A stretch of DNA of 7,916 nt from Deltaproteobacteria bacterium (GCA_019308525.1 JAFDIC010000172.1:1-7916); one strand, 5' to 3'. Positions 1-7,580 are shown, counted from the first letter of the stretch. Notes: generated from the letters alone by a model not told the origin. Made by a program: numbers and translations.

Positions 1-203
1 ATGTCCAGGTCCAGATCCTCCCCCTCGGGCAGAATCACTCCCGTGTACTCCGGCAGCATGTTGATCGCGCGGCGGGGAAGATCCTTCTTCTCCTTCTCAT
101 CCCCCCCGGCAAAGACCGGCGGGGTAAAACCGGAAACAGCGCAAACAAAAAGAAAAACAGCCATGAAAAAGAAAACAAAAAGTCCACCTTTTCGCAATCT
201 CAT
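1..203 (-). CDS. Secreted/envelope protein, N-terminal part only (cut by window edge)
   Basis: The gene begins with ATG at 203 on the minus strand and runs off the left edge after 67 codons, so the stop is not visible. The start is fixed by a near-perfect Shine-Dalgarno AAAGGAGGAT (211-220) about 7-8 bases upstream. The product has a textbook Sec signal peptide: basic start MRLRKGG, a Phe/Val-rich hydrophobic core at about residues 8-22, and a likely type I cleavage site after VFA at about residue 33. The Cys in the core lacks a proper lipobox, so a lipoprotein is unlikely. The mature part opens with a charged stretch (GGDEKEKKD) followed by RRAINMLPEYTGVILPEGED. It vaguely recalls the N-terminus of bacterial membrane proteins with beta-sandwich (NEW3-like) repeats, but that is only an impression. 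It lies 37 bases downstream of the FmdB-like gene on the same strand, so the two are probably co-transcribed. Function unknown. Confidence 0.75.
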   Translation of the reverse strand, partial: MRLRKGGLFVFFFMAVFLFVCAVSGFTPPVFAGGDEKEKKDLPRRAINMLPEYTGVILPEGEDLDLD

Positions 204-240
204 AAACCTGATCCTCCTTTGAGTAGTTAATCAGCGTCTT

Positions 241-612
241 TCAGTCACTGTCCAGACTGGCGTGCTTGGCAAGGGAGTCGGTATCATACCCTGCTTTCTT
301 GTAATTGTCCAGTGCCCTCAATTTGAGGCTCTTGTCCTTTATCTTTTCAGAATGCTTGTCTGCAAGCTCTGCCGCATGACTCCACATGCCTTCGCTTTCG
401 TACACCTTGATCTTCTTTTCCACGCGGAGGGTGTCTTCAGAGGTTTCCATAACGGCGGAGTGACACCACGATATCAATTTTCTTACCTTGTTACCGCACT
501 CGGGGCAAGTAGTGACGGGTTTTTCCTCAAGGTCCTGAAGAACCTCAAAGGAATTTAGACATCTAGGACAGGATTTCCTCGGATCCACCGCCTGGTATTC
601 GTAGATTGGCAT
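241..612 (-). CDS. FmdB-type zinc-ribbon protein
   Basis: This 123-residue protein starts MPIYEYQ, the hallmark N-terminus of the FmdB/CxxC_CxxC_SSSS small zinc-ribbon family. It has two CxxC knuckles, C15-P-R-C18 and C36-P-E-C39-G, which should bind one zinc ion. They are followed by VRKLIS (43-48), also typical of the family. A third Cys-His pair (C50, H51) and a charged, probably helical C-terminal tail (about 55-123) follow. In the usual family pattern the first CxxC comes directly after MPIYEY. Here about seven residues (QAVDPRK) intervene, as I recall from some deltaproteobacterial members. FmdB was named for a putative regulator of formamidase/amidase genes, but most members have no proven role, so no pathway is assigned. 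The start codon lacks a clear Shine-Dalgarno; a 13-base palindrome sits there instead. It probably heads an operon with the secreted-protein gene. Confidence 0.85.
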   Translation of the reverse strand: MPIYEYQAVDPRKSCPRCLNSFEVLQDLEEKPVTTCPECGNKVRKLISWCHSAVMETSEDTLRVEKKIKVYESEGMWSHAAELADKHSEKIKDKSLKLRALDNYKKAGYDTDSLAKHASLDSD

Positions 613-614
613 AA

Positions 615-627
615 GTCAGAATCTGAC
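615..627. promoter_or_regulatory. Perfect palindrome abutting the FmdB-like start codon
   Basis: GTCAGA-A-TCTGAC is a perfect 6+1+6 inverted repeat located 2 bases upstream of the ATG at 612 (minus strand). It occupies the place where a ribosome binding site would be expected. It could be an operator for a dimeric repressor or a small mRNA hairpin limiting translation. The dyad is seen directly; the role is inference. Confidence 0.4.
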
Positions 628-646
628 ATAGATAATGTTTTTGCAT

Positions 647-674
647 AATTTAAGCATAAAACTGGGTTTGTAAA
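647..674 (-). promoter_or_regulatory. Possible sigma-70 promoter of the FmdB-like gene
   Basis: Read on the minus strand, TTTACA (674-669) and TAAATT (652-647) are separated by 16 bases and lie about 35 bases upstream of the start at 612. The match is modest and the whole stretch is AT-rich, so a chance match is possible. Confidence 0.3.
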
Positions 675-709
675 GCAAAAACTTCAGACATTTTCATTCT
701 AACACGGAA

Positions 710-730
710 ACCTGGTCCTCAGGGCCAGGT
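710..730. repeat. Inverted repeat with 10-base arms
   Basis: ACCTGGTCCT (710-719) and AGGGCCAGGT (721-730) are complementary over ten positions with a single T/G wobble, centred on C720. There is no T-run on either side, so an intrinsic terminator is unlikely. It sits upstream of the likely fmdB-side promoter and could be an operator or simply a palindrome; no function can be assigned. Confidence 0.4.
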
Positions 731-770
731 CAGAGATCATTGGCTCTGCCTTGAGAAATAAAAGGGCTCT

Positions 771-839
771 AAATCCGAAGCACGAAATCCGAAACAATAC
801 TTAATGACCAGAATTCAAATGATCCAGACAACCGGATTT
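771..839. repeat. AT-rich intergenic element with AAATCCGAA repeats
   Basis: AAATCCGAA occurs at 771-779 and again at 785-793 (period 14), and the complement CGGATTT closes the stretch at 833-839, giving the segment inverted ends. In between lies AT-rich sequence including GACCAGAATTCAAATGATC. Its style (AAATCCGAA...AAATCCGAAAC...AATTCAAATGA) resembles dispersed non-coding repeats I associate with environmental deltaproteobacterial genomes. The internal repetition is seen directly, but multiplicity in the genome cannot be judged from a single window. Confidence 0.4.
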
Positions 840-851
840 TTACTTAATTCT

Positions 852-872
852 GGGTGGCGGCACCCTTCTTTT
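852..872 (+). terminator. Terminator-like hairpin upstream of the 98-residue gene
   Basis: GGGTG (852-856), loop GCGG, CACCC (861-865), followed by TTCTTTT (866-872). The stem is only five G/C-rich pairs, but the T-rich tail is correctly placed for plus-strand termination. No plus-strand gene lies just upstream, so it may simply insulate the downstream promoter. Confidence 0.3.
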
Positions 873-881
873 GGAATTGAA

Positions 882-910
882 TTGACTTGCCTGGCGTTTG
901 AGGGTATTTT
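882..910 (+). promoter_or_regulatory. Sigma-70-type promoter for the 98-residue protein gene
   Basis: TTGACT (882-887) and TATTTT (905-910) are separated by exactly 17 bases. Transcription would start near 916-918, leaving a short leader that still holds the AAAAAAGG ribosome-binding stretch (917-924) in front of the ATG at 931. Confidence 0.55.
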
Positions 911-930
911 GAAATGAAAAAAGGCTTTTT

Positions 931-1227
931 ATGGACGAAGAGGAATTCAAATACAAGTATACCAACTTGAGGATCTTGAAGAGCGCGCAGGAGTATCTGA
1001 AATCCGTTGAAGATTCTCCTACGGCTCTTTACCCGATAAGAGTGCCTGACGACTTGCTCTACCAGCTGGTCAAGATGCACGGGGCCGAAGAGGCCGATAA
1101 GATAATACACCACATCTTTGAGCTGGGCCTCACGTTGTGGAGCGAGAAGATCTACAGGGAGGCCTTTGGTTCCAACAGGAACCTGGAGAGGTTTATCGAA
1201 GTGGTTAAGAAACGCTTGAAGGATTAA
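931..1227 (+). CDS. Small protein of unknown function, possibly ribbon-helix-helix-like
   Basis: This 98-residue soluble protein has no signal peptide or membrane segment. The ATG at 931 is the only sensible start: an in-frame stop lies at 910-912, and AAAAAAGG ends six bases upstream. I do not recognise the family with certainty. The segment YPIRVPDDLLYQLVKMHG (34-51) followed by a helical stretch ending in ELGL (64-67) has the shape of a ribbon-helix-helix DNA-binding unit: a short strand 'IRVP', then two helices. The spacing is longer than in the classic fold and no conserved DNA-contact residues can be named. The flanks are charged helices (1-28 and 70-98, ending KKRLKD). It is monocistronic, with its own promoter on the left and about 410 non-coding bases on the right, so neighbours give no clue. 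It could equally be a conserved hypothetical protein with no DNA role. That it is a gene is likely; its function is open. Confidence 0.7.
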   Translation: MDEEEFKYKYTNLRILKSAQEYLKSVEDSPTALYPIRVPDDLLYQLVKMHGAEEADKIIHHIFELGLTLWSEKIYREAFGSNRNLERFIEVVKKRLKD

Positions 1228-1516
1228 GTCAGGCTTGCTGATCCGCCGAACCAAAAACCCGTTTTGCCGCCTTTCTGACATTTTATCACCGCTTTTTCTG
1301 TCCCATGCTTGCGCATCTGCCAGGGAAAAACAGGGCCTGGGAGAGGGTCAACCATCGCTCTGAGTGGCTTTTGCCATTGTGGCGGCTTGGCCGGGGGGCT
1401 GAACAATCGGTGGTGGTCCCTGTAGTTTCGGGCTGATAGGGGGTATTCCCAGGTGGGGAGAATGCTGCGCAGGAAATTATTTCTTGAATCTCTGCCATGA
1501 GTCGTTAAAATTTAGA

Positions 1517-1546
1517 TTGGATTTCAAGCGTTGAAAGACATAAAAT
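1517..1546 (+). promoter_or_regulatory. Possible promoter of the tig-clpP-clpX-lon operon
   Basis: TTGGAT (1517-1522) and TAAAAT (1541-1546) are separated by 18 bases, about 90 bases upstream of the tig start. This is a fair sigma-70 match at the expected place. I found no CIRCE-type inverted repeat and no convincing heat-shock sigma-32 (CTTGAA...CCCCAT) pattern here by eye. Confidence 0.4.
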
Positions 1547-1582
1547 GGTCCTTAAGTTTTAGTATATGAACCTGGATGCATT

Positions 1583-1600
1583 GTTTCCGACCTGGGAAAC
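1583..1600 (+). other. Hairpin in the tig leader
   Basis: GTTTCC (1583-1588) and GGAAAC (1595-1600) pair perfectly around the six-base loop GACCTG, 38 bases before the tig start codon. There is no T-run, so it is not a terminator. If transcribed it forms a stable leader hairpin; a regulatory role is speculation. Confidence 0.35.
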
Positions 1601-1637
1601 GAAGGACAAGATCAACCGATAGGTAAAGCAGGGTAGG

Positions 1638-2948
1638 ATGAAGACAAGCGTTGAAGAGATCAGTCCAGTAAAGAAAAAACTGATCGTAGAGATCGAGGCT
1701 GAAAAGGTAAGTGAAAAGGTGGATAAGGCTTATGGGGCCCTTGCCAAGAAGGCGAAGATAAAAGGTTTCAGACCTGGGAAGGCGCCCAGAAGTATCTTGG
1801 AAAGATATTTCGGGAGGGAAATCGAGGAGGAGGTGACAAAGGACCTCGTTAATGAAACCCTCCCGAAGGCCCTGGAGGACACAAATATCGTGCCCCTGAC
1901 CATGCCTGTTGTTGAGAACCAGGTGTTGAAGTCGGGGCGGGATTTCAAGTATTCAGCCGTCATGGAGGTGAGGCCCCGGTTTGAACTCAAGGACTACACG
2001 GGCATTGAGGTAGAGAAGGAAATCTGCTCTGTCACGGACGAAGACGTTGACGAGCAGATCGAGGAGATCCGCAGGAGCCAGGGAACACTGGTGAGTGTTA
2101 CAGAAGAGCGGGGCGTGCAAAAGGATGACTATGCCCTGATTACCTATGAGGGTTTTGAATGTGAAACCCCGATCGAGGGGATCAAGTCGGAGAATTTTCT
2201 CCTGCATGTGGGAAGCGGCGATTTTCACCCGGAGTTCGAAAAGGCCCTCCTGGGACTGCGAAAGGGGGACACGACAAGTTTTACCGTGAAGTTTGAAGAG
2301 GATTACCACGACTCCAGGCTGGCTGGGAAGGAAGTAAGTTTCAGGGTGGCGCTCCAGGAGATCAAGGTGATGGAACTACCGGAGTTGAACGATGATTTCG
2401 CAAGGGGTGTTGATGCTGAGATCAGTAATGTGCAGGAGTTGAGGAAAAGGATCAGGGAGGAGCTCACGAAGAGGGAAGGGTCACGAATCGAAAGGGAGCT
2501 CAAGAGGAGATTGCTGAAGAAGATCTCGGACGGGGTCGATTTCGAACTTCCAGAGAGCCTTGTTGAAGCCGAGACGCAAAGCGCAATCGAAAGCCTCAGG
2601 CAGAATCTGCTCCGTTCCGGGTCAAGCCTCGAGAAGGCTGGTCTCAGCATAGACAAGCTGAGAGAAGAATTCAGGCCTGCATCGGAGAAGAGGGTGAAGG
2701 ACTTGCTGGTCCTGGGCGAGATAGCAAGGCAAAACAACATAACCATAGACGACGCGGAGCTCCAAGAGGGCTTCAGGGACCTGGCAGGGAGAACGGGGCA
2801 GGAGGTTGAAACAGTGCGAAGATACTACGAGGTCAACCGCCTCGTCGATTCCTTCAGGCAGCGCCTTCTTGAGGAAAAGACCTTGAATTATCTGGTTAAA
2901 GGTGCTATCGTAAAAACTGTGGAAGCTCACAAGATCACGCAGGAATGA
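1638..2948 (+). CDS. tig: Trigger factor, ribosome-associated chaperone and peptidyl-prolyl isomerase
   Basis: This 436-residue protein has the full three-domain layout of trigger factor (about 430 residues in E. coli). The N-terminal ribosome-binding domain (about 1-115) carries the signature GFRPGKAP (43-50), the loop that docks at ribosomal protein L23 near the exit tunnel. An FKBP-type prolyl isomerase domain follows (about 160-246: DDYALITYEGF, the GSGDFHPEFEKALLGLRKGD stretch, then FRVALQEIK). After that comes LPELNDDFA (247-255) and the long helical chaperone domain (about 260-430). It binds nascent chains co-translationally in the cytosol and delays misfolding. The ATG at 1638 gives the expected N-terminus MKTSVEEIS; the ribosome binding site (AGGG/TAGG, 1630-1637) is close and weak. 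It is the first gene of the proteostasis operon and ends 83 bases before clpP. Nothing is truncated. Confidence 0.97.
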   Translation: MKTSVEEISPVKKKLIVEIEAEKVSEKVDKAYGALAKKAKIKGFRPGKAPRSILERYFGREIEEEVTKDLVNETLPKALEDTNIVPLTMPVVENQVLKSGRDFKYSAVMEVRPRFELKDYTGIEVEKEICSVTDEDVDEQIEEIRRSQGTLVSVTEERGVQKDDYALITYEGFECETPIEGIKSENFLLHVGSGDFHPEFEKALLGLRKGDTTSFTVKFEEDYHDSRLAGKEVSFRVALQEIKVMELPELNDDFARGVDAEISNVQELRKRIREELTKREGSRIERELKRRLLKKISDGVDFELPESLVEAETQSAIESLRQNLLRSGSSLEKAGLSIDKLREEFRPASEKRVKDLLVLGEIARQNNITIDDAELQEGFRDLAGRTGQEVETVRRYYEVNRLVDSFRQRLLEEKTLNYLVKGAIVKTVEAHKITQE

Positions 2949-3031
2949 GGGGAAGACGGCCTCTATTTTTTTGCGGTGAACAGACCTAGAGATGATGTGG
3001 ACAAATAATTGCCCATGGGAAAAGAGGGGAA

Positions 3032-3634
3032 ATGCTGGTACCTATTGTTGTAGAACAGTCGAGCCGTGGTGAGCGTGCCTACGATATTTACTCCAGGCTT
3101 CTTAAGGAGAGAATCATATTCTTGGGTGAACAAATCAATGACGACATGGCGAACATCGTCATTGCCCAGATGCTCTTCCTGGAATCTGAAGATCCGACAA
3201 AAGACGTGAACCTCTATATCAACTCCCCCGGAGGTTCGGTTACGGCCGGCCTGGCCATTTATGACACCATGCAATACATCAAGCCTGACGTGGCTACCAT
3301 ATGCATGGGCCAGTCCACCAGCATGGCGGCCTTGCTGTTGGCTGCCGGTACCAGGGGCAAGCGCTATGCATTGCCCCATTCCAGAATAATGATCCACCAG
3401 CCACTCGGGGGTGTGCAGGGCCAGGCCACGGATATCGATATTCAGGCGAGGGAAATACTCAAGATCAAGGACATAGTACACCGTATTCTGGCGAAACATA
3501 CCGGGCAGCCCATCGAGAGAATAAGAAACGATACGGAGCGCGACTTCTTTATGAATAGTGAACAAGCACTGGAATACGGTATTATTGATAAGGTAATAAC
3601 AGAAAGGCAGATCAAAGAAGTATCGAAAGAATAG
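3032..3634 (+). CDS. clpP: ATP-dependent Clp protease proteolytic subunit ClpP
   Basis: This 200-residue serine peptidase (family S14) assembles into a double heptameric barrel and degrades chains fed in by ClpX. The catalytic triad is intact: Ser97 in GQSTSM, His122 in MIHQPLGG and Asp171 in TERDFFM. The oligomerisation and substrate-groove motif YINSPGGSV (62-70) is present. The protein starts [15 protein letters not shown], which matches the mature N-terminus of E. coli ClpP with almost no propeptide, so little or no self-processing is expected. The ATG at 3032 is preceded by GAGGGG (3024-3029), a good ribosome binding site; an ATG at 3015 is in another frame. It lies between tig and clpX; its TAG stop overlaps the AGGAG of clpX. 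A weak four-pair stem with a T-run (2947-2972) lies in the gap from tig, too weak to call a terminator. Confidence 0.98.
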   Translation: MLVPIVVEQSSRGERAYDIYSRLLKERIIFLGEQINDDMANIVIAQMLFLESEDPTKDVNLYINSPGGSVTAGLAIYDTMQYIKPDVATICMGQSTSMAALLLAAGTRGKRYALPHSRIMIHQPLGGVQGQATDIDIQAREILKIKDIVHRILAKHTGQPIERIRNDTERDFFMNSEQALEYGIIDKVITERQIKEVSKE

Positions 3635-3646
3635 GAGAAGGGATCC

Positions 3647-4897
3647 ATGCAGAGAAAGAATGATTCAAACGATGACTTGCTATGTTCCTTTTGCGGGAAA
3701 AGTCAGGAGGAGGTCAAAAAGCTGATTGCAGGTCCTTCTGTCTACATATGTGACGAGTGTATACAGCTATGTAATGAGATCATTGCCGAAGAATACGGGC
3801 AGGATACTGATGGCGAATCCGGTGCCAAGATCCTTAAGCCCTACGAGATCAAGGAGATACTGGACCAGTATGTTATCGAACAGGAGCGGGCCAAGAAGAT
3901 ACTTTCCGTGGCGGTTCATAACCACTACAAGCGCGTCAACACAAAGGTGGATATGGAAGGCGTAGAGATACAAAAGAGCAACATCCTGTTGATCGGCCCG
4001 ACTGGATCAGGCAAGACGTTGCTCGCCCAGACTCTGGCCAAGATACTTAACGTGCCGTTTACCATTGCGGATGCAACCACGTTGACAGAGGCGGGATACG
4101 TGGGCGAGGACGTGGAAAACATCATTTTGAACCTCGTTCAGATGGCCGACTATGACGTGGATGCAGCCAGCAAGGGTATCGTGTATATCGATGAGATCGA
4201 TAAGATCGCCCGCAAATCGGACAGCCCTTCAATTACAAGGGATGTATCCGGAGAGGGAGTACAACAGGCCCTTTTGAAAATCATAGAGGGCACAGTTGCC
4301 AATATACCCCCCAAGGGAGGCAGGAAACATCCGCAGCAGGATTTCGTGAAAGTTGATACTACTAATATTTTGTTTATATGCGGCGGAACCTTCAATGGCA
4401 TCGAGAGGATTATTGCGAGCCGGGTGGGAAGCAAGGCACTGGGGTTTGAGGCCGAGATCAAGAGTGAACGGGATGATGATATCGATGCCTTGGTGGCACA
4501 GGTCCAGCCGGAAGATTTGATCAGGTTCGGGATGATCCCGGAATTCGTCGGCAGGATACCGATCATCGCATCCTTGAACCACCTCAGCCTGGAGGCCCTG
4601 GTGAGAATCCTCAAGGAGCCCAGGAACGCGTTGATCAAACAATACAAGAAACTGTTCGAGTTCGAGGATGTGGAACTCAAATTCACGGATGAGGCCCTGC
4701 TGGCCGTAGCCAAGGATGCAATAAAGCGTAAGTCCGGCGCCCGTGGTCTGAGAGCAATCCTGGAATCTGTAATGCTGGACATAATGTACGACATACCCTC
4801 CATGCCGGGGGTACGTGAATGTGTGATAGGTGAGGAAGTTATCACAAGGGGTGAATGCCCTTTGCTAATCTATGAAAATCAGGCAGGTTATGCATAA
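3647..4897 (+). CDS. clpX: ATP-dependent Clp protease ATP-binding subunit ClpX
   Basis: This 416-residue AAA+ unfoldase forms a hexameric ring and passes substrates such as SsrA-tagged chains to ClpP. The N-terminal C4 zinc-binding domain has C13, C16, C35 and C38 and recognises adaptors and some substrates. The AAA+ module shows Walker A GPTGSGKT (117-124), the pore loop GYVGED (150-155), Walker B VYIDEIDK (179-186), the RKH pore loop in GGRKHPQQ (224-231) and sensor 2 GARGLR (364-369). The ClpP-docking tripeptide is LGF (265-267), the counterpart of IGF in E. coli and a common variant. The start at 3647 has AGGAG (3633-3637) nine bases upstream, overlapping the clpP stop, so translation is probably linked. 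All functional elements are intact and the length is typical (E. coli 424). Confidence 0.98.
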   Translation: MQRKNDSNDDLLCSFCGKSQEEVKKLIAGPSVYICDECIQLCNEIIAEEYGQDTDGESGAKILKPYEIKEILDQYVIEQERAKKILSVAVHNHYKRVNTKVDMEGVEIQKSNILLIGPTGSGKTLLAQTLAKILNVPFTIADATTLTEAGYVGEDVENIILNLVQMADYDVDAASKGIVYIDEIDKIARKSDSPSITRDVSGEGVQQALLKIIEGTVANIPPKGGRKHPQQDFVKVDTTNILFICGGTFNGIERIIASRVGSKALGFEAEIKSERDDDIDALVAQVQPEDLIRFGMIPEFVGRIPIIASLNHLSLEALVRILKEPRNALIKQYKKLFEFEDVELKFTDEALLAVAKDAIKRKSGARGLRAILESVMLDIMYDIPSMPGVRECVIGEEVITRGECPLLIYENQAGYA

Positions 4898-4900
4898 GCT

Positions 4901-7357
4901 ATGTTTAATATAAACAAGAAAAATCCATCTGACCTATTCCGAATTGAAAAATCCCAGTACCCTTTATTGCCTCTGCGGGATGTGGTGGTCTTTCCAAGTA
5001 TGGTGGTACCTCTATTCGTGGGGAGGGAGAAGTCCATAAAGGCCCTGGAATATGCCATGTCCCATGACAAGGATATCTTTCTTTCCGCCCAGAAGGACGC
5101 AAAGATAGACAATCCCACGAAAAGGGATATTTACCCCTTCGGAACGCTGGGCACGGTTCTTCAATTGCTGCGGCTGCCTGACGGAACTGTCAAGGCCCTG
5201 ATCGAGGGCAGACGTAGGGCCAAGATAGAAGTATACCTGGATCACCCTGACTTCTTCATGGTCCATGTCAGGAAACTTTCACCCGAGTACCAGTTGAACC
5301 TTGAATCAAAGGCCCTCATGAGGGCGGCGATCAAGAGTTTTGAGGAATACGCCAAGCTCAACGAAAAGATAGGAAGTGATCTTGTCTCAACTGTGTCCTC
5401 AATCGAGGATCCCTCTCGCCTGGCCGACACGATTGCGGCTCATCTCAGCTTGAAGGTGCAGGATAAGCAGCAACTCCTTGAGACCGAAGACGTGGACAGA
5501 CGCCTGGAAAAACTCTTTGAAAAACTGCGCAGTGAGATAGATATCCTGAAGCTTGAGGATCGGCTCAAGAAGAGGGTCAAGCGCCAGATGGAGAAGACCC
5601 AGAAGGACTACTATCTGAATGAACAGATGCGGGCCATCCAGAAAGAAATGGGCACCAAGGACGACTTCAAGGCGGAGCTGGACGAGCTTGAAAAGCGTAT
5701 CAAGAAAAAGAGATTGTCCAAAGAAGCTCATGCGAGGGTTTGGCAGGAATTCAGGAAACTGAAGATGATGTCGCCCATGTCGGCCGAAGCCACTGTTGTG
5801 CGTAACTATATTGACTGGATTCTCTCCCTGCCCTGGTATGATCGTACCAAGGAGAAAATGGACATAGCCGAGGCGGAAGCAATCCTCGATGAAGACCATT
5901 ACGGGCTGAGGAAGCCCAAGGAAAGGATCCTGGAGTACCTTGCGGTCCAGAGCCTTACGAAAAAGATCAAGGGCCCCATACTTTGCCTCGTAGGACCTCC
6001 CGGGGTGGGAAAGACATCCCTGGCCAAATCTGTTGCGAGGGCTACGGGCCGCAATTTCGTCAGGTTGTCCCTGGGAGGTGTCAGGGACGAGGCGGAAATC
6101 CGCGGACACCGGCGGACCTACATAGGCGCCTTGCCAGGAAAGATCATCCAGTATTTGCGTAAGGCAAAATCCAACAATCCGGTCTTTTGCCTGGATGAAG
6201 TGGACAAGATGAGCACTGATTTTCGTGGTGACCCATCCGCTGCCTTGCTGGAGGTACTGGATCCCGAACAGAACTTCGCATTCAATGATCATTACCTTGA
6301 CCTGGACTATGATCTTTCGGAGATCCTGTTCATTACGACAGCCAACAATCTCTATAATATTCCTGCTCCCCTCCAGGACCGGATGGAGATAATTCGGTTG
6401 CCCGGTTACACGGAGCTGGAAAAGCTCAACATAGCGAAGCAGTTCCTGGTCAAGAAGCAGATTGAACAGAACGGTCTGAAGCCGGAAAATGTCGCATTTT
6501 CTGACCAGGCCATCCTCACGATAATCAGGAACTATACGAAGGAGGCCGGGGTCAGGAACCTTGAACGGGAGATATCCTCGATTTGCAGGAAAGTGGCAAA
6601 GGAGGTCCTCAAGAAAGGCCGGGATACGAAAATAAAGATCAGCGCAACGTCTATTCACAAGTACCTGGGAGTGCCCAAGTTCCGGTTCGGCAAGACCGAG
6701 GAGGAGGACCAGGTAGGCGTTGCAACGGGCCTTGCCTGGACCGATGTGGGTGGTGAGCTGCTTCAGACAGAGGCCGCCATAATGCCCGGGAAAGGCAACC
6801 TCGTCCTGACAGGCAAGCTGGGAGAAGTCATGCAGGAGTCCGCTCAGGCCGCCTTGAGCTACGTCAGGTCGAGAGCGAGGCAACTGAGGCTACCGGACAA
6901 ATTCTACGAGAAAATTGATATACACATCCATGTTCCCGAAGGCGCGATACCCAAGGATGGGCCTTCTGCCGGGATAGCCCTTGCAACCTCTATTGTTTCG
7001 GCCGTAACCAGGAGACCTGTCGATAGGAACGTGGCAATGACGGGAGAGATCACCCTTCGGGGGAGAGTCCTCCCCATTGGGGGGCTCAAGGAAAAGATCC
7101 TGGCAGCCCACAGGGGGGATGTGCTGAAGGTAATAATCCCCATGGAGAACAGAAAGGATCTGGAAGAAATCCCCAAGAAGGTGCTCAAGAAGATAGAGAT
7201 TGTCCTGGCTGAACACATGGATGAAGTATTGAGAGAGGCCCTGGTATTGAAGGAGGGAGAAGAGCTGTTCGCCCCGAAGGACGAATGTGAGCCTTTTTGT
7301 ATCGAAACGAGCCAGAAGGAACCCAAGCCACCTGTCACCGAGGTGACTGCCCATTGA
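4901..7357 (+). CDS. lon: ATP-dependent protease Lon (LonA type)
   Basis: This 818-residue protein is a cytosolic hexamer that unfolds and degrades misfolded and regulatory proteins. The N-terminal LON substrate-binding domain (about 20-215, starting at [12 protein letters not shown]) is followed by a charged coiled-coil region (about 190-300). The AAA+ module has Walker A GPPGVGKT (365-372) and Walker B CLDEVDK (430-436). The peptidase S16 domain (about 600-790) carries the catalytic dyad: Ser689 in PKDGPSAG and Lys732 in GGLKEK, with the same 43-residue spacing as E. coli. The soluble architecture, with no membrane segment, marks it as LonA. The last 35 or so residues form a variable, charged tail containing CEPFC. 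The start lies three bases after the clpX stop; an in-frame stop at 4895-4897 rules out anything longer. The nearest purine-rich site (AGGCAGG, 4881-4887) is 13 bases away, so translation probably depends on coupling to clpX. No clear terminator follows. Confidence 0.98.
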   Translation: MFNINKKNPSDLFRIEKSQYPLLPLRDVVVFPSMVVPLFVGREKSIKALEYAMSHDKDIFLSAQKDAKIDNPTKRDIYPFGTLGTVLQLLRLPDGTVKALIEGRRRAKIEVYLDHPDFFMVHVRKLSPEYQLNLESKALMRAAIKSFEEYAKLNEKIGSDLVSTVSSIEDPSRLADTIAAHLSLKVQDKQQLLETEDVDRRLEKLFEKLRSEIDILKLEDRLKKRVKRQMEKTQKDYYLNEQMRAIQKEMGTKDDFKAELDELEKRIKKKRLSKEAHARVWQEFRKLKMMSPMSAEATVVRNYIDWILSLPWYDRTKEKMDIAEAEAILDEDHYGLRKPKERILEYLAVQSLTKKIKGPILCLVGPPGVGKTSLAKSVARATGRNFVRLSLGGVRDEAEIRGHRRTYIGALPGKIIQYLRKAKSNNPVFCLDEVDKMSTDFRGDPSAALLEVLDPEQNFAFNDHYLDLDYDLSEILFITTANNLYNIPAPLQDRMEIIRLPGYTELEKLNIAKQFLVKKQIEQNGLKPENVAFSDQAILTIIRNYTKEAGVRNLEREISSICRKVAKEVLKKGRDTKIKISATSIHKYLGVPKFRFGKTEEEDQVGVATGLAWTDVGGELLQTEAAIMPGKGNLVLTGKLGEVMQESAQAALSYVRSRARQLRLPDKFYEKIDIHIHVPEGAIPKDGPSAGIALATSIVSAVTRRPVDRNVAMTGEITLRGRVLPIGGLKEKILAAHRGDVLKVIIPMENRKDLEEIPKKVLKKIEIVLAEHMDEVLREALVLKEGEELFAPKDECEPFCIETSQKEPKPPVTEVTAH

Positions 7358-7429
7358 TCTTGTCCGTCTCGGTACGATGCCGCCCCGACCTGGTAAGTGA
7401 TCATGCCGGAGCGAGGCCATTGAAATATC

Positions 7430-7457
7430 TTGACAAACCTGGCATATTATAGATAAT
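7430..7457 (+). promoter_or_regulatory. Strong sigma-70 promoter for the tRNA unit
   Basis: A perfect TTGACA (7430-7435) and GATAAT (7452-7457, five of six consensus bases) are separated by 16 bases. Transcription would start near 7464, about 40 bases before tRNA-Val. The 148-base gap after lon (7358-7505) otherwise holds nothing I can name. Confidence 0.75.
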
Positions 7458-7505
7458 CACATTTCCTGCTCCAAACTTCGAGGGGTGGAGCATCAGAGTT
7501 GATAG

Positions 7506-7580
7506 GGGCGGATAGCTCAGCGGGAGAGCATCGGCCTTACAAGCCGGGGGTCGCAGGTTCAAATCCTGTTCCGCCCACCA
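7506..7580 (+). tRNA. tRNA-Val (anticodon UAC)
   Basis: The full cloverleaf can be folded by hand. Acceptor stem GGGCGGA (7506-7512) pairs with TCCGCCC (7570-7576). D-stem is GCTC/GAGC (7515-7518, 7526-7529). The anticodon stem TCGGC/GCCGG (7531-7535, 7543-7547) has one wobble pair and encloses loop CTTACAA with anticodon TAC (7538-7540), decoding valine GUA and relatives. T-stem GCAGG/CCTGT encloses TTCAAAT. Discriminator A7577 and an encoded CCA (7578-7580) complete it. Confidence 0.97.

Larger units (their letters stand above)
1228..1637. other. Long non-coding gap, including the tig leader
   Basis: I see no convincing gene on either strand in this 410-base gap; the possible minus-strand reading frames have no protein-like composition. 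Just after the upstream stop, GTCAG (1228-1232) and CTGAC (1275-1279) can pair across a long loop and are followed by ATTTTAT, at best a weak terminator. The stretch 1320-1470 is rich in short G-runs (for example near 1391-1399 and 1438-1443) and short pairings but has no structure I can match to a known RNA family. GAAAT-T-ATTTC at 1473-1483 is a small palindrome. The right end holds a promoter-like pair, a short leader reading frame and a hairpin, described separately. Confidence 0.5.

Noticed and set aside
1..222. Plus-strand reading frame at the left edge
   Set aside because: It is Ser/Arg/Lys-rich with no protein character and lies opposite the minus-strand gene that has a clear signal peptide and a strong ribosome binding site.
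844..1281. Minus-strand frame of 145 codons over the 98-residue gene
   Set aside because: The plus-strand frame has a better promoter, start site and protein-like sequence. The minus frame starts in the non-coding gap without a ribosome binding site.
1501..1637. Heat-shock control sites (CIRCE or sigma-32 promoter) before tig
   Set aside because: No TTAGCACTC/GAGTGCTAA dyad and no CTTGAA...CCCCAT pair could be found by eye, so heat-shock control is not claimed.
2947..2972. Possible terminator between tig and clpP (GAGG...CCTC followed by seven T)
   Set aside because: The stem has only four pairs and a nine-base loop, and the genes otherwise read as an operon; at most a mild attenuator.
4150..4845. 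Minus-strand frame of 231 codons inside clpX
   Set aside because: It is Ser/Ile-rich shadow sequence opposite the conserved AAA+ domain of ClpX.
5399..6883. Long (494-codon) minus-strand open frame inside lon
   Set aside because: It is antisense to the conserved Lon coding sequence and reflects its codon composition; no recognisable domain or start signal.
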